From the NCBI GenBank assembly GCA_016930535.1, contig JAFGGN010000046.1, positions 1-64,000 of the forward strand: a stretch of DNA of 64,000 bases. The letters run 5' to 3'. Every line of letters begins with the position of its first letter. The first letter of the stretch is position 1. The notes beneath the pieces are model-generated. The model was given only the letters and a program-made list of their open reading frames with translations, was not told the origin of the DNA and ran no database searches. This stretch comes from a bacterium. GTDB lineage: Bacteria > Zhuqueibacterota > QNDG01 > JAFGCO01. A program made the position numbers and the translations under genes. Positions 1 to 9,374 of this stretch are shown here, piece by piece.

Positions 1-1
1 G

Positions 2-83
2 TGGAGGGGGGAGGATTCGAACCTCCGAAGGCTTCGCCGACAGATTTACAGTCTGTTCCCTTTGGCCGCTCGGGAACCCCTCC
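2..83 (-). tRNA. tRNA-Tyr (anticodon GTA)
   Basis: On the minus strand the acceptor stem begins GGAGGGG at 83 and closes with CCCCTCC near 3. The anticodon loop carries GTA, the T arm reads GGTTCGAATCC, and there is a long variable arm typical of bacterial tyrosine tRNA. The discriminator is A at 2 and CCA is not encoded. It lies 29 nt downstream of tRNA-Thr and probably shares its promoter. A Thr-Tyr order is common upstream of an elongation factor Tu gene, which would lie outside the window. Confidence 0.95.
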
Positions 84-112
84 TGAACATGTCGTAAAAA
101 ACAAGCGTTCCG

Positions 113-185
113 AGCTGGCGATAGGAATTGAACCTACAACCTGCTGATTACAAATCAGCTGCTCTGCCAATTGAGCTACGCCAGC
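113..185 (-). tRNA. tRNA-Thr (anticodon TGT)
   Basis: The minus strand gives acceptor arms GCTGGCG and CGCCAGC, D arm TAGCTCAATTGGCAGAGC, an anticodon loop with TGT and T arm AGGTTCAATTCCT. CCA is not encoded. It is the first gene of the tRNA-Thr/tRNA-Tyr unit and follows a strong promoter at 238-266. Confidence 0.95.
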
Positions 186-237
186 ATGGACAAACCGTGC
201 CCGTTGTCGGTTTGATGGCTCATTTTGCCAAGACAAG

Positions 238-266
238 ATTATAAATAAAAAAAACAAGGAAGTCAA
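238..266 (-). promoter_or_regulatory. Sigma70-type promoter of the tRNA-Thr/Tyr unit
   Basis: On the minus strand TTGACT (266-261) and TATAAT (243-238) are separated by 17 nt. The transcript would start near 231, about 45 nt before tRNA-Thr. The spacer is very T-rich. Confidence 0.8.
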
Positions 267-422
267 CAAAAAAATGTACATTTCAGGCAACAATCGCATA
301 AAAATATAATCCTGTCCGGACCTGCGAAGAAGGGCCGCCTGACCCGGCCGCTCAGGAATTCATTGCTATTTTCATTTCATTTTATACATTAGGATAAGTC
401 GTCAACCATCAGGGTAACAACC

Positions 423-2339
423 GTGATCCCGAATCATGCGCTCAAAAAAATTCCGGTGCTGCTGTTTGCCGCAGGAATCAGCTTCAGACTGCTGCTTCTG
501 TGGCAGGCAGCCCACTCTCCGCTTATGTACGGTCTCGTACAGGATGCGGATAATTATCATGAAACCGCCCTGAAAATTCTTTCCGGTCATATCAACCTGC
601 ATGAACTGAAAATACTGAATCCCCTTTACCCCTTTTTCCTGGCATTCTGGTACCGGATTTTCGGTCCCAATCCTTTTCTGATACTCATGGTGCAAACCGT
701 GATCGAATGGTTCAGCCTGTTCCTGATTTTCCGCCTGGGCGAATTGCTGTGGAACCGCAGTGCGGGAATCGCGGCTTCACTCATCTATTGCTTTTACAAT
801 ACGGCCATGCTCTATTCGTGCATGGGAATCGCACCCGCATTGATCGTGCATCTGATTCTCGGCTGCCTGCTCTGTCTCGCGCTCGCCCTGCACACAGGCA
901 GGTCCGGTTTATGGATCGCATCCGGCGCATGTCTGGGCATCGCGTTTTTCGGACGTCCCAACATTCTGCTCGTCGTTCCGCTTGTCGGCCTGTGGATCAT
1001 GACGACAAAATACAGGGAACGGATAAAAAAGATCCTGCTCTGGATCTCGGGAATGGCCGTACCGGTTATCCTGGTCATGATCCTTAATTTTACTGTCAGC
1101 CGGAATGCCGCTTTTCTGCCGTCGAGCGGCGGTATTCTGTTTTATATGGGGAACAATGAACATGCCAGCGGGTATTTCGATCCGCCGCCCGGATCGTCCA
1201 CTTCACCCGTTGATGTCGTCAACAGTTCCATAAGAATGGCCTCACAGGAAACACAGAAGCAGCTCTCGCCCGGCGAGGCATCCCGCTACTGGTTCAAAAA
1301 GGGCCTGCACTACTGCATCCATCATCCGGGCCAGGCTCTGCTGCTGTATATCAGGAAAGGCATTCTGTTCTGGCGCGCGAGAGAAATCCCCCTGAACGTC
1401 AATATCGGCCTGTGTAAAACCTTTCTGCCGGTTCTGCGCTGGCCGCTGCTTGTTTCTTTCGGCATGATTCTTCCCCTGGGATTGACCGGCATGTTTCTGG
1501 CGCTGAGAAATCCGGGGAGCGGATATATGCGGACGGGGTTCCTGCATATGGTCGTGATCGCGGTCATGCTTGGCGTGCTTCCCTTCTTTGTGGCGGCACG
1601 TTTCCGGTTTCCGGCCGTTCCCGTACTGATTCTGTTCGCAGCCCTCACTCTGGTCCGGATACGGATTTCCGTAAGCCGGCGCGAATGGAAATCCCTGGCG
1701 GTTCTGGCGGCCTGCATGGGCATTCTGATGTTCCTGAGCCGGGTGCCGGTCCCGTTTCTGGAGGAAAAAAACGACCGGGCGCTGGATTTCAGCAATCTCG
1801 GCGCGGCTTATATGCGCATGGGCCGCATGGACGAGGCGGGCCGGGCCCTGAAAGAAGCCGTCGCCGCGGACAGCAATCATAGTTATGCCAACTACAATAT
1901 GGGCATTCTGAGCCAGAAAATGCAGCTGCGGGAACAGGCCGTCCGGTATTACCGGAAATGCCTCGAACAGTCGCCCGGCTATATGCCGGCCCTGTTCAAC
2001 CTGTCGCTGCTTTACAAGGAGATGAATAAAACAGACGAGGCGATCAGCGGATTTCAGACCATCGTCCTTCATCAGCCGGACAATCGTGCAGCCTGGCGTC
2101 AGCTGACAGAACTGGCCCTGAATAAAGAAGATGCCGTCCAGGCCGGTAGAATACTCGAGCAGGCCCGGCAGCACGATCCGTCATCCCCATTCGTGTTTTT
2201 TCAATCCGGGATACTGGCCTATAGGAACCATCATTATAAAGAGGCAGCAACATACTGGCGCCGGGCCCTCGAACTGGACCCTGACAATGCGGAAATACGC
2301 AGCCATCTGGATCTTGTCACGAAAAATACGGGGCCTTAA
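423..2339 (+). CDS. Integral membrane glycosyltransferase (GT39/ArnT-like) with C-terminal TPR domain
   Basis: A 638-residue protein starting at GTG. Residues 1 to about 440 are strongly hydrophobic with ten or more probable membrane spans. An acidic motif QDADNYHE lies in the first exposed loop, where PMT/GT39-type enzymes keep their catalytic aspartate. Residues from about 452 to the end form several tetratricopeptide repeats of the type NLGAAYMRMGRMDEAGRALKEAV. Family knowledge: such enzymes transfer a sugar from a lipid-linked donor at the outer face of the inner membrane, and a TPR tail would place a protein-binding module there. The substrate is unknown. The gene stands alone and its stop codon shares bases with that of the convergent rhomboid gene in a TTAA palindrome. 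Confidence 0.75.
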   Translation: MIPNHALKKIPVLLFAAGISFRLLLLWQAAHSPLMYGLVQDADNYHETALKILSGHINLHELKILNPLYPFFLAFWYRIFGPNPFLILMVQTVIEWFSLFLIFRLGELLWNRSAGIAASLIYCFYNTAMLYSCMGIAPALIVHLILGCLLCLALALHTGRSGLWIASGACLGIAFFGRPNILLVVPLVGLWIMTTKYRERIKKILLWISGMAVPVILVMILNFTVSRNAAFLPSSGGILFYMGNNEHASGYFDPPPGSSTSPVDVVNSSIRMASQETQKQLSPGEASRYWFKKGLHYCIHHPGQALLLYIRKGILFWRAREIPLNVNIGLCKTFLPVLRWPLLVSFGMILPLGLTGMFLALRNPGSGYMRTGFLHMVVIAVMLGVLPFFVAARFRFPAVPVLILFAALTLVRIRISVSRREWKSLAVLAACMGILMFLSRVPVPFLEEKNDRALDFSNLGAAYMRMGRMDEAGRALKEAVAADSNHSYANYNMGILSQKMQLREQAVRYYRKCLEQSPGYMPALFNLSLLYKEMNKTDEAISGFQTIVLHQPDNRAAWRQLTELALNKEDAVQAGRILEQARQHDPSSPFVFFQSGILAYRNHHYKEAATYWRRALELDPDNAEIRSHLDLVTKNTGP

Positions 2340-3739
2340 TTTGAAGACGGCTTGACGAGGTGTGGATAATCACGTTTCAGGATTAATGCAGCCTTGCGTG
2401 CACGTGTCTCATCCTTAATGCGATGCTTGCACAGTTGATAGATTTTATACAGCATCCGGGGTCTTTCGGCGTCTTCCCTGTGTTTTGTCACGAACAAAAT
2501 CGCGATCCTTACCGCATCTTCAAAGAATCCCATCTTCTCGAGCAGAGGGACAAGCCGCACCATATTGGATCCTGAAAGATACTGAATCAGGTCTTTCTTC
2601 TTCATCTCTTCAAAAAGCGCCCGGATATCCTCGCTTTTACCGGTCGGCAGCAGGCTGCTCAGTGCAGAGCCATATGAAATTGCACTGTCATGGGGCGCTC
2701 CCAGCCTGTACTGCAGCCGTGCAAGGGCGATATGGGCTTCCGCATTGTGCGGCTCCGTGCGGACAATGGCCAGAAGTTCAGGCAGATTGGATTCGCTGGC
2801 ACTCTGTATCACCGCATCCTTGTCCTTGATTTTTTTCACGGCCTTGACCGTCGTTTCATGAAAATCGTCGTCCTCGTCCCCCTCGGGATCTTGCTCCGTC
2901 AAAACGTTCATTTTCTGGAGCATGAAAATGGCGGCCATACCCGCGGCAAACCCTCCGATATGGGCCCAGTGCGCCGTTCCGGTATAGGGATTGAATTTTG
3001 CATTGATAAACTGGTCCATGATCCACAACGGCAGGCAGATATAAGCCGGAACACGGAATGTGCCCCATATGGGCCGTAACAGCCAGATGAAATAAAAAAA
3101 CTTTATCTTGGTCAGATAGTACCGGACGAGAAAGGCTCCCATGAGTCCCGCGATGGCGCCCGAAGCCCCCACGGTCGGTACTTCGGAAGAATAATTAAAA
3201 ACATAATGAGCCAGCGAGCCAAAAACACCGCTGCCTAAATACAGAAGAATAAATCTGCGCCGGCCAAGATCCCCTTCGAGATTGCACCCCGAGAGCCACA
3301 GAAACAACATGTTGCCCGCCAGATGCAGCAGATTGCCGTGAACGAATATCGAGGTGATCATCTTGATCAGATTGAAATGCGCGGGGATAAATCCGATTTT
3401 CTGAAATATGAGATTGCCCCATTCATCCTCGAACTGATCCCGAAGCTGCTCCCAGACCTGAAAATCATAGGTGCCCGGCGGAATGATGTCCCCCTGCAGG
3501 ATTTCCTGATCCCGTTCGCGCAGCTGTTCCAGTGTCAGGAACCTGTAACTGCTGAACGGCGAAAGTGGCATGTACTGTTTTTCAATATCCCACATGCGCT
3601 GCCGGATCATGGTGATACTGTTCACCTGGTTCTTCAGCACAGAATTGGTAATGATCCATATCAGCGTGTTCGCGGCAATCAGTGCAATCGTGATGGCCGG
3701 AAGGACCTTGATCCGTTTTCCTGTTCCTATGGGAATCAT
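2336..3739 (-). CDS. Rhomboid-family intramembrane serine protease with helical-repeat tail
   Basis: A 467-residue protein. After one N-terminal membrane span and a soluble loop of about 85 residues comes the rhomboid core: HLAGNM (Asn143), the nucleophile motif GASGA (Ser193) and the His motif AHIGGF (His260) in the last core helix. The core ends near residue 275. An acidic stretch and about 170 soluble residues follow, with TPR-like helical repeats (EPHNAEAHIALARLQYRLG). All catalytic residues are present, so it should be an active intramembrane protease. The substrate is unknown. AGGAG lies 8 nt before the ATG. The gene is monocistronic and convergent with the glycosyltransferase. Confidence 0.88.
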   Translation of the reverse strand: MIPIGTGKRIKVLPAITIALIAANTLIWIITNSVLKNQVNSITMIRQRMWDIEKQYMPLSPFSSYRFLTLEQLRERDQEILQGDIIPPGTYDFQVWEQLRDQFEDEWGNLIFQKIGFIPAHFNLIKMITSIFVHGNLLHLAGNMLFLWLSGCNLEGDLGRRRFILLYLGSGVFGSLAHYVFNYSSEVPTVGASGAIAGLMGAFLVRYYLTKIKFFYFIWLLRPIWGTFRVPAYICLPLWIMDQFINAKFNPYTGTAHWAHIGGFAAGMAAIFMLQKMNVLTEQDPEGDEDDDFHETTVKAVKKIKDKDAVIQSASESNLPELLAIVRTEPHNAEAHIALARLQYRLGAPHDSAISYGSALSSLLPTGKSEDIRALFEEMKKKDLIQYLSGSNMVRLVPLLEKMGFFEDAVRIAILFVTKHREDAERPRMLYKIYQLCKHRIKDETRARKAALILKRDYPHLVKPSSN

Positions 3740-3910
3740 GACATATACTCCTGATCCGGGATCGCGTCAATGCCCTGAATGAAAATCCTTTTGCGAATCA
3801 TATCGAACCGGGCCGGGATTCGTTTTCATCACTTTGCCGTCATAAGGCGGACACGGTCATTATAAACCGGCTGCAGCACGGATTCGCGCTGCCCCTGCCG
3901 CACCACCGGA

Positions 3911-5350
3911 TCAGCCGGTTACTTTACGCCAGGTGGTTTTGTCCTTGCCGTCTTCGATGGCGATACCGATTTCAAGGAGGCGGTCGCGGATCGCATCACT
4001 GGAGGCCCAGTCCTTTTCCTGGCGGAACTTCCGGCGCAACTCGAGCAGCAGCACCACAAGCGCATTTTCCGTTTCAGTGTCCGCCTGGCCGGCCGCCGGT
4101 TCGAACTTCAGTCCCAGAATCGAGGAACCCAGCTCATCGAACAACCGGCCCGCATGAACCAGATCCTCCGCAGCGGCATCCTGCATGCATTTCTGTGCGT
4201 CCCTGGCCATATCGAACAGCACGGATATGGCACCGGCCGTATTGAAATCGTCCTCCATAAAAGCGAAAAATCTCTCCCGGTGCGCCTTCCAGACAGGCCC
4301 CGGTTCCGTGACCGGTGAAGCGGACGCATCGACTGGTTTTCCGATATCCTGCACGATCTGTGACAAACGGAGAAATCCCTTGCGTGCAGCCTCAAGCGCC
4401 TGATCCGAAAAATCCTGGGGCGACCGGTAATGACCCTGCAGAATAAAAAACCGGACGGTCATCGGACCGTATGCGCCGAACAGATCGGGCAGGGATTTGA
4501 AATTGCCGAGGGATTTGCTCATTTTCTGACCGTCGATGGTCACCATGTTGTTGTGCAGCCAGTACCTGACAAATGGTTTTCCCGTGGCCGCTTCACTCTG
4601 TGCGATTTCGCATTCATGATGCGGAAACTGATTGTCCAGGCCGCCACCGTGTATATCGATGCTTTCACCCAGATATTTCATGGACATGACGGAACATTCG
4701 AGATGCCATCCGGGATATCCCTGTCCCCAGGGAGACGGCCACTGCATGATATGATCCGGATCGGCTTTTTTCCACAGGGCGAAATCCGCCGCATGCCGTT
4801 TTCCTTCGGCCACATCCACGCGTACGCCTTCCAGCAAATCTACAACTTTGCGTCCGGAAAGTTTGCCGTAATCCCCGAATTTGCTGATATCGAAATACAC
4901 ATTGCCCCCGGCCTGATAGGCGAACCCTTTATCGAGCAGGCTCTGCACGAGACCGGTCATTTCGGGTATATATCCGGAAGCCCGGCATGAAATATCCGGC
5001 CGCATGTTGTTGAGCAGATCCATGTCATTAAAATACCGGACCTCGTACTTCTGCGCGATTTCCATGGGCTCGAGTTTTTCGAGCCGGGCCTTTTTGATAA
5101 TCCGGTCCTCGCCTTCGTCCGTATCGCCTAGCAAATGGCCGACATCCGTGATATTCTGAACATACCGCACTTTATAGCCGGATGCCCTTAAAAAGCGTAC
5201 GATGACGTCGAAACTCACGTAGCTCTTGGCATGTCCGAGATGCGGATCGTCGTATACGGTCGGCCCGCAGACATACATGCCGACAAAAGGCGGATGGAGC
5301 GGCTCGAAAGGTTCCTTCTTTTTACTCAGGGTATTGTATAGATGGATCAT
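3911..5350 (-). CDS. cysS: Cysteinyl-tRNA synthetase
   Basis: A 479-residue class I aminoacyl-tRNA synthetase that charges tRNA-Cys. Visible motifs are the zinc and adenylate region MYVCGPTVYDDPHLGHAKS, where HLGH is the HIGH motif, then WHLECSVMS, GGGLDNQFPHHECEIAQSEA with zinc ligands, and KMSKSLGNF, the KMSKS loop. The DALR-like helical region and a C-terminal segment complete the usual length. It is transcribed divergently from the spermidine-synthase-like gene and is monocistronic. Confidence 0.97.
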   Translation of the reverse strand: MIHLYNTLSKKKEPFEPLHPPFVGMYVCGPTVYDDPHLGHAKSYVSFDVIVRFLRASGYKVRYVQNITDVGHLLGDTDEGEDRIIKKARLEKLEPMEIAQKYEVRYFNDMDLLNNMRPDISCRASGYIPEMTGLVQSLLDKGFAYQAGGNVYFDISKFGDYGKLSGRKVVDLLEGVRVDVAEGKRHAADFALWKKADPDHIMQWPSPWGQGYPGWHLECSVMSMKYLGESIDIHGGGLDNQFPHHECEIAQSEAATGKPFVRYWLHNNMVTIDGQKMSKSLGNFKSLPDLFGAYGPMTVRFFILQGHYRSPQDFSDQALEAARKGFLRLSQIVQDIGKPVDASASPVTEPGPVWKAHRERFFAFMEDDFNTAGAISVLFDMARDAQKCMQDAAAEDLVHAGRLFDELGSSILGLKFEPAAGQADTETENALVVLLLELRRKFRQEKDWASSDAIRDRLLEIGIAIEDGKDKTTWRKVTG

Positions 5351-5432
5351 GACCGATATTCCCGATTCAGTGAATGGATGACAGATTTCCTTGATTGAAT
5401 TGGATGAATTTCTTAATTTCAGTTAAGTTACA

Positions 5433-7694
5433 ATGAAAAATCTAAAAAATCAAATCCTGCTTTCGTTTCCTGTCCTGATTATCGGGGCTTCCGCTGTCGT
5501 GATACAGGTCGTTTTTATACAGGAGCTGATATCGCAGTTCTACGGCAATGAGCTCTGCATCGGACTTGCACTCGCATTCTGGCTGTTCTGGGCCGCTGCC
5601 GGCAGCGCCATCCTGACAAAATGGTTTCAATGGTCCGGGGACGGCTCCCGGCGTCTGGCCGCCGTGCAGGGAATCTGGGCAATCTGCATGCTTCTCCTTC
5701 CCTGGACAGCACGGCTCATCAAGCCGGCCATGGGATATCCGGTGACGGACATGCTTGGCTTTATTCCCATGATCACCGTCACGGTCATATTGTCCGGTCC
5801 CGTATGCCTGTCATCCGGTTTTCTTTATACAGCCCTGTGTCAGTGGAGAAGCCGGCAGGGCCGCACCCTGAGCTCGCCACGGATCTATACACTCGAGGCG
5901 ATCGGTGCGGGCATCGGCGGTTTATGCGCCAGCGCATTCGCGCTGAAAACCTGGAGTATCTTTGAAATTGTCCTGCTGATTGCGGCGGTCAACGGTCTGT
6001 GCGCCCTTTTTATCGGCCTGTCCGGAAAAATCCGGAGAATCATCCTGAGCGCCGTGATCATGTCCGGTTGCCTCTCCGTTTGGCCTTATGCAGGAACCAT
6101 TCAGAACAGGCTGGACAGCCTGATGGTTCCGGGCCAGAATCATGTCGAGTCCCGGTACACGCCGTATGGCCAGATCACCGTCACCACGCTCGGCGATCAG
6201 GTGAACGTTTACGAGAACGGACTCTGGCTGTACACGTCACCTGATCCCATGACCGCGGAGATGGCCGTACATCCCGTAATGCTGCTGCATCCCCGGCCGC
6301 AGGCCGTTCTGATGATCGGAGGAAGCCCCGAAGCGCTGGGCGAAATTCTGAAACATCCATCCGTTCATCACGTCGACTTTGTGGACATCAACCCCGAAAT
6401 GATCCGGTTTATCCGGAGTAAAATTCCACTGGCCGGGCGCCTGCTCGCAAATCCGGAAATTCAGGTTCATTATGAAGATGCACGGAAATTCCTTTCCGCT
6501 GAAGGCAGACCATACGACGTGATACTTACCAACCTGCCTGGGCCCTACACCAATCAGCTGAACCGGTTTTACAGTCTCGAATTCTTCCGGCTCGTGAAAA
6601 CCCGCCTGTCCCCCGGCGGGCTGTATGGCTTTCAGGTGCCTGCCGCGGAAAACATCATCACGCCCGAACTGTCCGAATACATCAGCATGCTTTCCCGTAC
6701 CGTCCGTTCCGTATTTTCCGGACTGATCATCCTGCCCGGCGAAACCCAGAATTGGCTGGCCTCCGATACGGCCGGCCAGCCCGCCGGTTTCCGGCTCGAC
6801 GAAATAAACGGACGCATCCGGGAACGGGATCTGAAAACCCTGTACGCGCGCGATTATTACATGCGGTACAATTACAGCCCTGAAAGGATACGCGAGGTCC
6901 GGAGCAGCATACGACCCTCCGGCAAAATCAATACGGATGATCACCCCCTGGGCTATTATTTCGATACGATCCTGTGGGCCACCCTGCATTCACAGGGATA
7001 CAGGTCCTTTTTTCTCAAATTGAGCACCCTGAAACTGTGGCAGTGGGGACTGGCTGTCTGTATGACATTCCTGCTTCTGTCTGCGGTTCAGCATTATTGT
7101 TCAATCGAAGGAAGAACCCGCCTGCACCTGCTTGGATCCATCTTTATCGTTGGCTTCACGGAGATTTCCCTCGAGATAATTCTGATGCTTGGATTACAGA
7201 CACACTGGGGGGCGACGGTCGAGATACTGTCCCTCTGTATCGCCGCCTATATGTTCGGTCTGAGCACCGGGGCCTGGACGGCCTGGAAATCAAATGAAGG
7301 CAGGCCGGCTTCACCGGCACGCTACCGCATGCTGCAGCTGGTCATGTCGTTTTTCCCGATGGTCTGCCTGGCCTGGCTCGCATTCGCGGGCAGTGCCATG
7401 TCCGGAATTGGTCCCGTTCAATGCACGCCCGCCGTTTTCCTTCTGCTTACCCTGACAGCGGGTTTCCTGGGAGGCTATCAGTTTGTTATGGCCAATTATC
7501 TGTACATTCACGGTACCGGTTCCCGAACCCTTCAGGCCGGAACGCTTTACGGCCTCGACCTGTCCGGATCCGCGGTCGGTGCATTTTTTCTCGCTTCCGT
7601 ACTGATTCCTGCTCTCGGCATGCGGGATTGTCTTCTGCTCCTGGGTATGATGAACGGGTGCATGTGGATCATGATGCAGTCAGGTAAACGATGA
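5433..7694 (+). CDS. Membrane-embedded spermidine synthase-like protein
   Basis: A 753-residue protein in three parts. Residues 1 to about 215 hold about six membrane spans. Residues about 220 to 510 form a soluble methyltransferase-fold domain of the spermidine synthase family, with VLMIGGSPEALGEIL as the glycine-rich loop, VDFVDINPEM as the acidic motif, YEDARKFL, and YDVILTNLPGP at the usual active-site position. About 520 to 753 add six to seven more spans. Fused transporter-like/spermidine-synthase proteins of this layout are widespread, but few have proven activity. The active-site motif reads TNLPGP where the classical enzymes have D-x-x-D/P. No strong Shine-Dalgarno precedes the ATG. 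Confidence 0.78.
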   Translation: MKNLKNQILLSFPVLIIGASAVVIQVVFIQELISQFYGNELCIGLALAFWLFWAAAGSAILTKWFQWSGDGSRRLAAVQGIWAICMLLLPWTARLIKPAMGYPVTDMLGFIPMITVTVILSGPVCLSSGFLYTALCQWRSRQGRTLSSPRIYTLEAIGAGIGGLCASAFALKTWSIFEIVLLIAAVNGLCALFIGLSGKIRRIILSAVIMSGCLSVWPYAGTIQNRLDSLMVPGQNHVESRYTPYGQITVTTLGDQVNVYENGLWLYTSPDPMTAEMAVHPVMLLHPRPQAVLMIGGSPEALGEILKHPSVHHVDFVDINPEMIRFIRSKIPLAGRLLANPEIQVHYEDARKFLSAEGRPYDVILTNLPGPYTNQLNRFYSLEFFRLVKTRLSPGGLYGFQVPAAENIITPELSEYISMLSRTVRSVFSGLIILPGETQNWLASDTAGQPAGFRLDEINGRIRERDLKTLYARDYYMRYNYSPERIREVRSSIRPSGKINTDDHPLGYYFDTILWATLHSQGYRSFFLKLSTLKLWQWGLAVCMTFLLLSAVQHYCSIEGRTRLHLLGSIFIVGFTEISLEIILMLGLQTHWGATVEILSLCIAAYMFGLSTGAWTAWKSNEGRPASPARYRMLQLVMSFFPMVCLAWLAFAGSAMSGIGPVQCTPAVFLLLTLTAGFLGGYQFVMANYLYIHGTGSRTLQAGTLYGLDLSGSAVGAFFLASVLIPALGMRDCLLLLGMMNGCMWIMMQSGKR

Positions 7695-7710
7695 AGAAGC
7701 CTGCCCGAGT

Positions 7711-8427
7711 TCAGTCGCTTTTTACACGGCTGTAATCCGCAGGCAGATCGAACAGGCTGGCGGGAATATCGATCCTTTCCATTTTCAGCAGTTTTTGCGA
7801 AATATCCATGCCCATCGCCCGGGTGTTCAATGAGGCGGGATATCCGCCCAGATTTTCCATCTGTCTGAAAAACGGTGCATACTGCTCAGCAAGCGGGCCC
7901 ATCAATGCACGCAGAATCTGTGCATAAACGGGTGTTCCGGAAGTCATCCACATGATCACGGGACTGCCTTTTCTGGAAGCGGACGTCCGGTGGCGCCGCT
8001 GAACAATGACCTCCTCGCACGGCCATCCGTTCACACGGCCGGTTCTTCCGGTTCTGTAGAAAATGGAATCCGGAATCACGGGAGCGCCCGTCAACGTATC
8101 GTATGTCACTCCGAACATCATCATGGTCATCATGGCAAGCCCCTGAAATGCGGCCGTTCCCATCTCCATGACCGTGCTGTCCCGATGGGTCAGGATCCAG
8201 GCTTTCTGCCTGTCCGTGTCGATAATCATGGATTGTTCCTTGTCGCCTTCGTCACGGCGCAGGCGCGTCTTCGTGATCCAGGTGCGTGTTCGGTGTGTCT
8301 TTTCAGGAAGCCCGAAAAGAGGCGGAGTGGTCACTTCTTCTTCTAAATAAAATCCGTCCCCGGAAAACACGCGGCCACACAGAATGAGAAGGAGAATGAC
8401 CGGTAGGCGCAGAGCGGACGGCCTCAT
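7711..8427 (-). CDS. Periplasmic DUF4412-like protein
   Basis: A 238-residue protein with a cleavable signal peptide (hydrophobic LPVILLLILCGRVFSG). The mature part alternates beta-like segments such as TRTWITKTRLRRDEG and KAWILTHRDSTVMEM, resembling the LolA/DUF4412 fold that often binds lipid or acts in envelope maintenance. It overlaps the rnfB stop by 4 nt (ATGA), so it is co-translated with rnfB. Its function is unknown. The family assignment rests on overall pattern, not on an invariant motif. Confidence 0.6.
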   Translation of the reverse strand: MRPSALRLPVILLLILCGRVFSGDGFYLEEEVTTPPLFGLPEKTHRTRTWITKTRLRRDEGDKEQSMIIDTDRQKAWILTHRDSTVMEMGTAAFQGLAMMTMMMFGVTYDTLTGAPVIPDSIFYRTGRTGRVNGWPCEEVIVQRRHRTSASRKGSPVIMWMTSGTPVYAQILRALMGPLAEQYAPFFRQMENLGGYPASLNTRAMGMDISQKLLKMERIDIPASLFDLPADYSRVKSD

Positions 8428-9284
8428 GATTCGATATCCGCTGTTTCTTTCCTGGGTTTCGTCGGGACCTTACCGCGGATCACAAAACAGCCGGACGGAC
8501 ATTTTTCTATGGAATTTTTCAATTCATCGGCCCCGTTCCCGATCTTTTCATACTGAATAACCGGAAGCTTGCCGTCCATCACGATCTTTTCATCTTCCAC
8601 AAATTTCGGGTTTGCGCAGATGCCGCATCCGATGCATCCCACACTGCATACGGATTTGACCGATTTCCCGAAATCCGGGGATACGCAGCCAAGGAACACC
8701 TGCCTGTCCTTCGGCAAAAGGGCCATGATGTTTCTGGGACACGCTTTCACACATTCCCCGCACCCCGTGCACAGCGCCTCGTTCACAACCGGCAGCCCCT
8801 GCCCGCTCATGACAATCGCGTCAAAGGGACAGGCGGCCTCACAGGTCCCGAATCCCAGGCAGCCGTACTCGCAGGCCTTGGGACCGTTATCGACAAGTAT
8901 CGCCGCCCTGCAGTCCTCGATTCCGCTGTACACGGCGGCTTCCGCGGCCTTGTCCCGCCCGCCGCGGCACTGAACCACGGCCACCATGGATGCGGACGCT
9001 TCGGCTTCGGTGCCCATAATTTCGGCCACAAGCGCGGCCACATCGGGCCCGCCTGCCGTACATCCTCCGACTGAATACTTGCCCTCGGTCACGCCTTCAG
9101 CGAATCCGCTGCACCCGGGGGCACCGCAGGCGCCGCAGTTGGCTCCGGGCAGGACGGCTTCGATCATTTCAATGCGTTTGTCCCGCTGAACGTAAAATAT
9201 TTTTGAGGCAATCGCAAGTCCCGCTCCGAAAACCAGTCCCAGGCCTCCCAGGACCAGCATGGCCAAAAAAAGTCCCGATTCCAT
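8424..9284 (-). CDS. rnfB: Electron transport complex subunit RnfB
   Basis: A 286-residue iron-sulfur protein. It has one N-terminal membrane anchor, then a cysteine module CGACGAPGC with a fourth Cys about 16 residues on, then two ferredoxin-type 4Fe-4S sites (CLGFGTCEAACP, CTGCGECVKACP) and a further cysteine-rich segment (CSVGCIGCGIC). This is the arrangement of RnfB, which passes electrons between ferredoxin and NAD in the ion-pumping Rnf complex. None of the partner genes rnfA, C, D, E or G is in the window, although they usually form one operon. The only companion is the DUF4412-like gene overlapping its 3' end. Confidence 0.9.
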   Translation of the reverse strand: MESGLFLAMLVLGGLGLVFGAGLAIASKIFYVQRDKRIEMIEAVLPGANCGACGAPGCSGFAEGVTEGKYSVGGCTAGGPDVAALVAEIMGTEAEASASMVAVVQCRGGRDKAAEAAVYSGIEDCRAAILVDNGPKACEYGCLGFGTCEAACPFDAIVMSGQGLPVVNEALCTGCGECVKACPRNIMALLPKDRQVFLGCVSPDFGKSVKSVCSVGCIGCGICANPKFVEDEKIVMDGKLPVIQYEKIGNGADELKNSIEKCPSGCFVIRGKVPTKPRKETADIES

Positions 9285-9313
9285 AGGTTCTTCCGTATTG
9301 ACGTTTTTCCAGT

Positions 9314-9340
9314 AAAAAGCCCATCCTGACGATGGGCTTT
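9314..9340 (-). terminator. Intrinsic terminator after the TPR-protein gene
   Basis: A perfect 10-bp stem AAAGCCCATC/GATGGGCTTT with a 5-nt loop. On the minus strand it runs into TTTTT. It separates the secG/TPR transcription unit from rnfB. Confidence 0.85.
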
Positions 9341-9374
9341 AATTTATACCATATTTATGAATAACACAACCGGA

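Noticed and set aside
402..695. Minus-strand ORFs opposite the glycosyltransferase and similar long antisense ORFs opposite the TonB, 1249-residue and other genes
   Set aside because: They mirror genuine genes with strong domain content, have low-complexity or unnatural composition, and lack ribosome sites.
3742..3770. TTGACG-17-TATATG on the minus strand before the rhomboid gene
   Set aside because: The implied start would fall inside the coding sequence, and the AGGAG 8 nt before the ATG argues for a leadered mRNA. It was not listed as a promoter.
3779..3830. Imperfect inverted repeat (ATGAAAA...CGAATC with GATTCG...TTTTCAT) after cysS
   Set aside because: The arms are interrupted and no T tract follows, so it is too weak to call a terminator.
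5404..5433. TTGATT-17-TAATTT just before the spermidine-synthase-like gene
   Set aside because: It would give an almost leaderless mRNA, and the hexamers are poor. Possible but not supported.
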